Source: a virus. Taken from it: a DNA stretch of 20,427 nt. The translations under genes and the position numbers were made by a program. Below are positions 1-4,536 of this stretch, one piece after another. The notes below the pieces were generated by a model. That model was given only the letters and a program-made list of their open reading frames with translations, had not been told where the DNA came from and did no database searches. Location of the stretch: the IMG/VR virus record IMGVR_UViG_3300007234_003699, positions 1 to 20,427 of that record; one strand, given 5' to 3'. Numbering within the stretch: the stretch's first letter is position 1; every line of letters starts with the position of its first letter.

Positions 1-370
1 TAACAATTTTTACATCCTCAGGCATCTTATCAGACACGCGCTGCAAAATTTCTATCATAGTGTTACCCGTATCAATAATATCTTCTACGATATAAACACG
101 CTTACCTTTAAGATCTAATTCTAATTCTTTTGTAAATGTCACGCCTTTACTATTATCTTTACCATCATATGACTTTGGGCGTATAAAATCAATTTGTATA
201 TCAATACCCATATCGCGGACTAGATCTGTAAAAAACATGAATCCGCCATTTAAGACGCATATCATTACAGGTGGCAATGAATTTCCGCTATTTTTATGTT
301 CTTCAGATAACTTATGCGCCATGGCACGAACCCGGCGCTCGATCTTATATTCAGGAATTAATATTTCCAT
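1..370 (-). CDS. hpt: Hypoxanthine/guanine-type phosphoribosyltransferase, 3' end missing
   Basis: The gene is cut by the left edge of the window, leaving 123 residues of the N-terminal part; the usual family length is about 175-185. It is a type I phosphoribosyltransferase, which joins a purine base to PRPP to make a nucleoside monophosphate in the cytoplasm. The PRPP-binding signature VEDIIDTGNTM lies at residues 95-105, and the P-P loop region VLNGGFMFFTDLVR at about 39-52 is typical of HPRT. The ATG at 370 is preceded by GAGAGGAT, a short-spaced ribosome site, and overlaps the end of folE by 20 nt, so the two are probably translationally coupled. The purine-specificity residues lie in the missing C-terminal part, so the substrate base (hypoxanthine, guanine or a 7-deazaguanine) cannot be read. 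The place right behind folE-groES-queE-queD is suggestive. The family call is firm; the substrate is open. Confidence 0.88.
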   Translation of the reverse strand, partial: MEILIPEYKIERRVRAMAHKLSEEHKNSGNSLPPVMICVLNGGFMFFTDLVRDMGIDIQIDFIRPKSYDGKDNSKGVTFTKELELDLKGKRVYIVEDIIDTGNTMIEILQRVSDKMPEDVKIV

Positions 371-1031
371 ATCCTCTCACAAATTCATAAAACTCATTTC
401 TAGTAGCCGCATCTTGTTTAAATGCGCCAGTTAATTTACTAGTCTTCATACTAGCGCCGCCATGCTTAACACCTCGGCATTGTACACAGTTATGAGTAGC
501 TTCGATCATAACAGCAACGCCTTTGTTATCGTCAATAATAGAATCAATGGCATGGTGTATAGCAACTGTCAATTGCTCTTGTATTGCACCACGACGACCA
601 AAGTGTTCAACTAAGCGATTTAATTTACTAAGACCGACGACTTTACTTTCTTCGCCTGGAATATATGCAACATGTACTCGACCCATGATCGTCTGGTGAT
701 GGTGCGAACACATACTTGTTAATGGAATGCCGCCTTCAAATACCATACCATCATAACCATCTGATGGGAAAGCCGTGATATCAGGTGCTGATTCGTAGCG
801 ACCTGCCCATAGATCATTTACATATGCCTTTGCTACTCTATACGGTGTCTTATCAGAGTTTGGATCATTACGCCAATCACATTTAAGAGCATCAAGGAAT
901 TTTCCAAATGCTTCCTCTGCATCTCGTATCATAGACGCCTTTTCTTTTTCTGTCATCGGTCGGCCGGGAGCTACGCCGTTAGCATAACCTGCTTTAACAA
1001 GTTCTAAGTTTATATCCTTATTCATTAACAT
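351..1031 (-). CDS. folE: GTP cyclohydrolase I (FolE), first step of 7-deazaguanine synthesis
   Basis: The 226-residue protein has the normal length for the family. The enzyme opens GTP to dihydroneopterin triphosphate, the entry point for both folate and 7-deazaguanine synthesis. Zinc-ligand motifs are intact: C108-S-H-H111 (CEHH of the E. coli enzyme, C110/H113) and C182 in HNCVQCRGV (E. coli C181). The central signature VVGLSKLNRLVEHFGRR (131-147) and the QEQLT helix start are clear. The N-terminal 40 residues are less conserved. The start ATG at 1031 overlaps the end of groES by 14 nt; a second ATG two codons later (1025) is equally possible because neither has a strong Shine-Dalgarno. 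With queD and queE close upstream the product is most likely used for deazaguanine rather than folate synthesis. Function is firm by motifs; the pathway is inferred from neighbours. Confidence 0.95.
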   Translation of the reverse strand: MLMNKDINLELVKAGYANGVAPGRPMTEKEKASMIRDAEEAFGKFLDALKCDWRNDPNSDKTPYRVAKAYVNDLWAGRYESAPDITAFPSDGYDGMVFEGGIPLTSMCSHHHQTIMGRVHVAYIPGEESKVVGLSKLNRLVEHFGRRGAIQEQLTVAIHHAIDSIIDDNKGVAVMIEATHNCVQCRGVKHGGASMKTSKLTGAFKQDAATRNEFYEFVRGYGNINS

Positions 1032-1317
1032 CTGCCATTAAAATTTCTGATGCACGCACTAGATAATATTTGTTACCATCGATATCAATCTGGTTACTGC
1101 GACCTTGCAATAAATCAGCTCTCGTTACTACGGTATCGCCTTTTTGGATATCCATTTTAATTCTATCGCCGGTCTGCGTAAAAATACCAGGACCTGCTGC
1201 AACTACTTTTGCATATACCAATGTATTTTCTTTACCTGTCAAGATAATACCACTAGCCGTTTTTGATTCTTCTTGCTTCTCAAGCAAGAGATAATCACCT
1301 GTAGGAATCATTTTCAT
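1018..1317 (-). CDS. groES: GroES-like co-chaperonin
   Basis: The 99-residue protein matches the length of bacterial GroES (about 97). The N-terminal strand (MKMIPTGDYLLLEKQEES), the mobile-loop segment SKTASGIILTGKEN (about 19-32) with its GroEL-contacting GIIL motif, then VVAAGPG and a C-terminal strand ending in a YYLVRASEIL-like segment follow the GroES fold order. The longer frame could open at 1419, inside queE, but the ATG at 1317 has a GGAG six bases upstream (GGAG-TATAAA-ATG) and follows the queE stop by one base, so I take 1317. Phage co-chaperonins (T4 gp31 is the model) replace host GroES to fold phage proteins in the host GroEL chamber. Its place between folE and queE is odd, because it has no role in that pathway; it may serve capsid protein folding or a difficult enzyme client. 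Confidence 0.88.
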   Translation of the reverse strand: MKMIPTGDYLLLEKQEESKTASGIILTGKENTLVYAKVVAAGPGIFTQTGDRIKMDIQKGDTVVTRADLLQGRSNQIDIDGNKYYLVRASEILMADVNE

Positions 1318-1318
1318 T

Positions 1319-2092
1319 TTATACTCCGCGTTCTGTATTGTAAGCAATAATATGTTCTCTGCCGGTAAAGTTATAACCTTCTCGAGTACACATCTCGATC
1401 GTTTTAGGATACATTTCAATCAATGTCTCTCTATTATCACCAGCTGGCATAATATATGTTTTATTTTTTGGAATTCCAAGTTCTACACGAAATTCTTCAA
1501 TTTCTTTTAGATTTTTATCTGTACCATCCCATACTGGCTTGTAATGGTAATTAGTATGGAAGTCGATCATTTTTTGAATATTTTCTTTATGTAACCGAAA
1601 CTTATTATGTTGGGCCACAAATCGTTCATCAACCACCTTACCAGCCGGTGTAGAAATACCCACCCTAGGTACAGAATTACTAAACTTCGGACTAAGAGAT
1701 AAAAGCCCAATTGGGTAATCAGTTTCCACATAATGCGACCCCTCTGTTTCAATTGTGATTACTATATCACGTTCATTTGCAAAATGAGTGAGCTCATTAA
1801 CTAGTACCGGATGCATTGTCGGCGAACCGCCCGTTAACATCATTTCTTTGATATGAGGATTATCATCATATGCTTTAATAATGTCATTAAATGTAAACGT
1901 GCCTTTTTCAGGATGGATACTCGTATACCAGCTATCGCACCATCCACCTTCACCAAACCAACAACGGTGGGTGCATCCTGTCGTACGAATTGCAATCGTA
2001 GGCATTCCTTGGCGACTTCCTTCCGATTGAACACATGCATATACTTCTACAACCGGCAATGTCTTATTATAGTCTTCTATTCGTTTATTCAT
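1319..2092 (-). CDS. queE: 7-carboxy-7-deazaguanine synthase QueE (radical SAM)
   Basis: The 257-residue protein is a radical SAM enzyme that would contract 6-carboxytetrahydropterin to 7-carboxy-7-deazaguanine. Its cluster motif is C40-THR-C44-WFGEGGW-C52, a CX3CX7C form, longer than the usual CX3CX2C. Insertions in this loop are known among QueE enzymes. TGGSPTMHP (87-95) corresponds to the SAM-contacting TGGEP motif, IETEGS (115-120) follows, and LSLSPK (131-136) is the conserved QueE segment. The frame can be extended to a GTG at 2110, but the ATG at 2092 has AGAGGA seven bases upstream and starts one base after the stop of the small ORF ending at 2094, so I take it. It is coupled to queD upstream and groES downstream. 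The assignment is strong from the fold signature plus folE and queD in the same operon. Confidence 0.92.
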   Translation of the reverse strand: MNKRIEDYNKTLPVVEVYACVQSEGSRQGMPTIAIRTTGCTHRCWFGEGGWCDSWYTSIHPEKGTFTFNDIIKAYDDNPHIKEMMLTGGSPTMHPVLVNELTHFANERDIVITIETEGSHYVETDYPIGLLSLSPKFSNSVPRVGISTPAGKVVDERFVAQHNKFRLHKENIQKMIDFHTNYHYKPVWDGTDKNLKEIEEFRVELGIPKNKTYIMPAGDNRETLIEMYPKTIEMCTREGYNFTGREHIIAYNTERGV

Positions 2093-2093
2093 A

Positions 2094-2198
2094 TTACCAT
2101 CCTCTACCACTATGTATCATAGCTTTAATTCGATGTTTTTCTAAAAACTCTAAGTAATTATACGCTTTCTTTAGAAAAGCTAGCACTATTTTTATCAT
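2094..2198 (-). CDS. Small unknown protein (34 aa) between queD and queE
   Basis: A short frame opens at an ATG at 2198 with AGAGG nine bases upstream, and closes at 2094, one base before the queE start. It overlaps the 3' end of queD by 41 nt in another phase and fills the otherwise empty 65-base gap before queE. The peptide is basic and probably helical: it begins MIKIVLAFLKKAYNYLEFLE and ends KHRIKAMIHSGRGW. I do not recognise the family. Support is positional (ribosome site, exact fit in the gap) and compositional; it could instead be a leader that couples queD and queE translation. Confidence 0.5.
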   Translation of the reverse strand: MIKIVLAFLKKAYNYLEFLEKHRIKAMIHSGRGW

Positions 2199-2661
2199 GT
2201 TCATATACCTCTACTTTAGCGACGCTAACTCGTCCGTCGGTTTCTATTTGCAAAAATTGATCTATCTGATTAAATAAATACTCAGCAAATCGTTCACATC
2301 CTGTTGCCGGCAAGACTCTTAATTGAATTATACCCTGAATATCCATTTTTTTGAATTCTTCTAAAAATGGATCATCTTCGGCTACGACTACGGTATGATC
2401 AAGTAACCAAGAAAAATATTCTTTAGGTGTTAGAGGCATTACCTTACGGCCATGCGCATCTTCTACGCCTTCAATCTTTGTTTGGGCGCGTTTCATTCCA
2501 CCGAAATCCCAGACCCAGTTACGTTCATCTAACTCACCTTCAAACCATACGCGAAACGATATCGCATAGCCATGTAAAAACTTACAATGAGTCCCTGTAG
2601 CACGCCATTGTCGAAATACGGTTGAGTAACCGTCAAATAATTTAGAAGATTGAAATTTCAT
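2158..2661 (-). CDS. queD: 6-carboxytetrahydropterin synthase-like QueD, phage-type
   Basis: The 167-residue protein belongs to the QueD/6-pyruvoyl-tetrahydropterin synthase superfamily, somewhat longer than bacterial QueD (about 120). QueD converts dihydroneopterin triphosphate to 6-carboxytetrahydropterin. Catalytic residues are present: C26 in CKFLHGY, D88-H89 in LLDHT, and E154 in YEHDKNS. Two of the three usual zinc histidines are not in their normal places: the HGH motif reads H30-G-Y32, and the position 11 residues before the catalytic Cys is Val, although H25 next to the Cys is a possible substitute. I recall similar FLHGYA-type sequences in other marine phage proteins of this family, but cannot check it here. 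The start ATG at 2661 shares its A with the upstream stop (TAATG). The pathway role rests on folE and queE downstream. Confidence 0.88.
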   Translation of the reverse strand: MKFQSSKLFDGYSTVFRQWRATGTHCKFLHGYAISFRVWFEGELDERNWVWDFGGMKRAQTKIEGVEDAHGRKVMPLTPKEYFSWLLDHTVVVAEDDPFLEEFKKMDIQGIIQLRVLPATGCERFAEYLFNQIDQFLQIETDGRVSVAKVEVYEHDKNSASFSKESV

Positions 2662-2957
2662 TAATTTTCCTTACTACGAAATGTCCATGCTAACCAATAC
2701 TTGCGTCCATGGAGCAGATGAGATACATAATAATGCCAACCATCGTTAAACTCTGACATTGCGGTTGCCATTTTATTAAAGTTATCAAAATATGTAAAAT
2801 TTGTAGCACCTGGATACTTTTGATTGAATGATTTTCCAGAATGCAAAAATGACGGAGACTGGACCATTTCATATGCCATAGTCTTCAGATACTCTTGATC
2901 ATACTTAGGCAACTTGCGCATGTCAAACGTGACATCAACATCTTTGAATTTAAACAT
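2661..2957 (-). CDS. Unknown 98-aa protein, first gene of the queD operon
   Basis: I do not recognise this 98-residue protein. It is mixed alpha/beta in character and rich in aromatic residues (for example GWHYYVSHLLHGRKYWLAW near the C-terminus). It has no cysteine, no signal peptide and no obvious membrane segment. Its stop overlaps the queD start (TAATG), so it is probably translated together with queD. The ATG at 2957 has no good Shine-Dalgarno (AACAAAACAAAGTTATT precedes it) and lies about 17 bases after the predicted transcription start of the promoter at 2981-3009. A role linked to deazaguanine synthesis is possible from position only. Confidence 0.75.
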   Translation of the reverse strand: MFKFKDVDVTFDMRKLPKYDQEYLKTMAYEMVQSPSFLHSGKSFNQKYPGATNFTYFDNFNKMATAMSEFNDGWHYYVSHLLHGRKYWLAWTFRSKEN

Positions 2958-2980
2958 AATAACTTTGTTTTGTTTATATA

Positions 2981-3009
2981 AATATAAGAAACTTAATCCA
3001 AAAGCTCAA
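2981..3009 (-). promoter_or_regulatory. Sigma70-like promoter before the queD-queE-groES-folE operon
   Basis: On the minus strand TTGAGC (3004-3009; 4 of 6 consensus bases) and TATATT (2981-2986; 5 of 6) are separated by 17 bases. The predicted start is near 2974, giving a leader of about 17 bases without a ribosome site. The -10 lies in the motif CTTATATTTA, which recurs in other intergenic gaps of this window. The -35 is one half of a perfect palindrome (3004-3017). Confidence 0.5.
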
Positions 3010-3136
3010 ATTTGAGCAACTCTTTTTTGTATTTTTTTGAATACTGTTCGTACCAATATTCATCGTCTAGATACTCATCATTTGCATACTCACCTCGTGT
3101 GTCATGCATCAATAATTGTTCTTTCAACTTTCCCAT
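2993..3136 (-). CDS. Small unknown acidic protein (47 aa)
   Basis: A short frame runs from the ATG at 3136 to a TAA at 2993. The protein begins MGKLKEQLLMHDTRGEYAND and continues with an acidic, Tyr-rich stretch (DEYLDDEYWYEQYSKKYKK) before LLKFELLD at the end. The ribosome site is weak (TTTAAGT before the ATG). Codon use looks coding-like, and the frame fills most of the 230-base gap between two other minus-strand genes. Its 3' end overlaps the promoter at 2981-3009. I do not recognise a family. It could be a small virion or takeover protein; that is only a guess from size and charge. Confidence 0.5.
   Translation of the reverse strand: MGKLKEQLLMHDTRGEYANDEYLDDEYWYEQYSKKYKKELLKFELLD
3004..3017. 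repeat. Perfect 14-bp palindrome GCTCAAATTTGAGC
   Basis: The palindrome can form a 5-bp stem with an AATT loop. On the minus strand it is followed by TTTT, and on the plus strand by a run of six Ts a few bases on, so it resembles a weak bidirectional terminator. It also contains the -35 element of the predicted promoter, so an operator is the alternative reading. It lies inside the 3' end of the 47-aa ORF. Confidence 0.5.
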
Positions 3137-3157
3137 ACTTAAAGATAAGGTAAAAGA

Positions 3158-3179
3158 TTTAAAAAAACAAGAAATGTTT
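3158..3179 (-). terminator. Weak intrinsic terminator candidate after the Cys-rich gene
   Basis: Just after the stop at 3188 the minus strand can pair AAACA with TGTTT around a five-base loop (3165-3179), followed directly by a run of Ts. The stem is only five A/T-rich pairs, so strength is doubtful. Confidence 0.3.
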
Positions 3180-3187
3180 AAACTTTT

Positions 3188-3664
3188 TTATTTGGTAATA
3201 GGTCCGCCGCCAATCCACGCATCACATGTACGTGCTCCAGCACATTTAAACCAAAACAATTCGCAAAAACCTAAGTCTGCTTGCTCAGTAACTTTTTTTC
3301 CATCTTCGCCAATTGCATCTGCTATTTTCTTTAAAGTTGCTGGAGTTTTGTCAAATGCAGCACAGTTTGAACATCTAGACGTTTTTGCATGTTCTACTGT
3401 CGTATCCCACATCGCTGCTTTATCTTCCCAGAATTTTTGAGCGCCATTTTCATCGTCTGGATTCATTGGTCCGTAACGATATTCTTTTATCGTATGATTT
3501 CTATTTAATGTATTTAAATCTAAATCCGCAATAGCATCTTCTGGCTTAACATTTTTATCAGCTACCTCTTTTTCTTTCTTTAATGCGGCCGGCGTGTTAT
3601 TATCACCGTAATCTGACAATTTACCTTCTAAAACTATATCCTTAACAATTTTCGTCAACTTCAT
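3188..3664 (-). CDS. Cys-rich small protein with CxxC and C-x6-C-x5-C-D-A-W tail
   Basis: The 158-residue protein has a charged, low-complexity N-terminal half and a C-terminal cysteine domain: SRCSNCAAFD (C98, C101), then GFCELFWFKCAGARTCDAW (C134, C141, C147). Five cysteines in this spacing, ending C-D-A-W, suggest a metal- or Fe-S-binding module; similar C-terminal CxxC...C...C..W motifs occur in phage structural and head-maturation proteins and are sometimes annotated as HiPIP-like. I cannot confirm which. The frame could open at a TTG at 3676, but the ATG at 3664 overlaps the upstream stop (TAATG) after GGGAAAAC, so I use it. It is the last gene of the nrdJ transcript, followed by a weak terminator candidate. 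Function unknown. Confidence 0.75.
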   Translation of the reverse strand: MKLTKIVKDIVLEGKLSDYGDNNTPAALKKEKEVADKNVKPEDAIADLDLNTLNRNHTIKEYRYGPMNPDDENGAQKFWEDKAAMWDTTVEHAKTSRCSNCAAFDKTPATLKKIADAIGEDGKKVTEQADLGFCELFWFKCAGARTCDAWIGGGPITK

Positions 3665-4299
3665 TAGTTTTCCCAAATTACATTTTTAAATTTTTCTGGC
3701 GATAATCCAAAATAATCTGTACGCCATTTAGTCTGTTCAAAGAAGTCTAAATCATACCATTCATCTTTTTTAGACCATAACGTTTTTGCAACATCATCCC
3801 AATCTTGATTCAACACAAATGTTTCAATTTCTGATTTTTTTGCTTCCACTAACTCCCATTCGAATGCATCCCATTCGTAATGAAACACTTCAAACACCGC
3901 ATCCTCTGAAACATAATCAATTGAAATATCTATACCCCATTTAGGTTTCATTTTAATGAGCTTATATAACATTGGATTATCTTTAGCATAATGATACAGT
4001 TGGTCTAATGCTTCATCCGTAAAACCTTTACGTTCAAACATATCTGAATGATTAATATGTGCGCCAGATCGCTTATTCCATACCAACCAGTCTTGCCGTA
4101 AACAATCCTCATGACGCCGTTCAATCATCTGATAACCGTTAAATGACAGAAATGCTTGTTCGGCTTTCGTAAGGTGATACCCATTCTGATCGAATAAATT
4201 GACACTATTTTCGTCAATTAAAATATCTACCAATCCCGTTGGATTTGTATAATTTGCTTCGGGATTTAGATTGTTCGGCGTTAGATGCATTAAGTTCAT
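3664..4299 (-). CDS. Unknown 211-aa protein downstream of nrdJ
   Basis: I do not recognise a characterised family for this 211-residue protein. It is rich in Trp, Tyr and acidic residues. The middle part, around GYQMIERRHEDCLRQDWLVW and KWGIDISIDYVSEDAVFEVF, looks like a compact alpha/beta domain; the C-terminal part is highly charged (LWSKKDEWYDLDFFEQTKW). There is no signal peptide or membrane segment. The ATG at 4299 has AAAGAGAG five bases upstream. The first 28 codons overlap the 3' end of the small ORF at 4214-4366 in a different phase. Its stop is coupled to the Cys-rich gene by TAATG. Being in the same transcript as ribonucleotide reductase is the only clue to function. Confidence 0.82.
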   Translation of the reverse strand: MNLMHLTPNNLNPEANYTNPTGLVDILIDENSVNLFDQNGYHLTKAEQAFLSFNGYQMIERRHEDCLRQDWLVWNKRSGAHINHSDMFERKGFTDEALDQLYHYAKDNPMLYKLIKMKPKWGIDISIDYVSEDAVFEVFHYEWDAFEWELVEAKKSEIETFVLNQDWDDVAKTLWSKKDEWYDLDFFEQTKWRTDYFGLSPEKFKNVIWEN

Positions 4300-4366
4300 G
4301 GCTACTCTCTTTATTCGTTTTCAATAAATATTCCTGAACATATAGATCATATATCCAATCTGTCAT
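4214..4366 (-). CDS. Small unknown protein (50 aa), overlaps the next gene by 86 nt
   Basis: The ATG at 4366 overlaps the stop of the upstream 55-aa gene (ATGA) and has GGGAG six bases upstream, one of the better ribosome sites in this region. The protein starts MTDWIYDLYVQEYLLKTNKE and becomes Ser/Asn/Lys-rich afterwards. The last 86 nt lie inside the 211-aa gene in another phase, which may explain the low-complexity C-terminus. I do not know the family. The N-terminal half is the best-supported part. Confidence 0.5.
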   Translation of the reverse strand: MTDWIYDLYVQEYLLKTNKESSHELNASNAEQSKSRSKLYKSNGIGRYFN

Positions 4367-4530
4367 TGTTTCTCCCTACTTAGTATAAGTCCACGTTTTG
4401 CTAACTTTTTTTGCATTTCCTTATACGAGCCAGTGACACCGAAACGTTTAGATACATTTTTTTTGTATGTAAACGCTTCGTTGATATTGTCACCGACTAC
4501 GTAATAAGGACCTAAATATCTAGAATTCAT
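4363..4530 (-). CDS. Small basic unknown protein (55 aa) after nrdJ
   Basis: A frame opens at an ATG at 4530, six bases after the nrdJ stop, and ends in ATGA overlapping the next small gene. The protein is basic: MNSRYLGPYYVVGDNINEAF, then TYKKNVSKRFGVTGSYKEM and a Lys/Arg-rich C-terminus ending LILSREKQ. The ribosome site is weak, so translation may be coupled to nrdJ. There are no cysteines, so it is not an obvious glutaredoxin or NrdH-type electron donor for the reductase. Family not recognised. Confidence 0.6.
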   Translation of the reverse strand: MNSRYLGPYYVVGDNINEAFTYKKNVSKRFGVTGSYKEMQKKLAKRGLILSREKQ

Positions 4531-4536
4531 ATTCAA

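Noticed and set aside
1318-1419. N-terminal extension of the GroES-like protein to 1419
   Set aside because: The extra 34 residues lie inside queE and do not resemble GroES; the ATG at 1317 has a proper ribosome site and gives the normal length.
2977-2984. TATAAATA (T4 late promoter consensus) on the plus strand, also at 13401-13408
   Set aside because: It points away from the genes, and no plus-strand gene follows. In AT-rich gaps it can arise by chance or as the reverse of the minus-strand ATATTTATA element.
3012-3440. Plus-strand open frame of 142 codons
   Set aside because: It is antisense to the Cys-rich gene and the small 47-aa gene, has no ribosome site and shows low-complexity composition; all convincing genes are on the minus strand.
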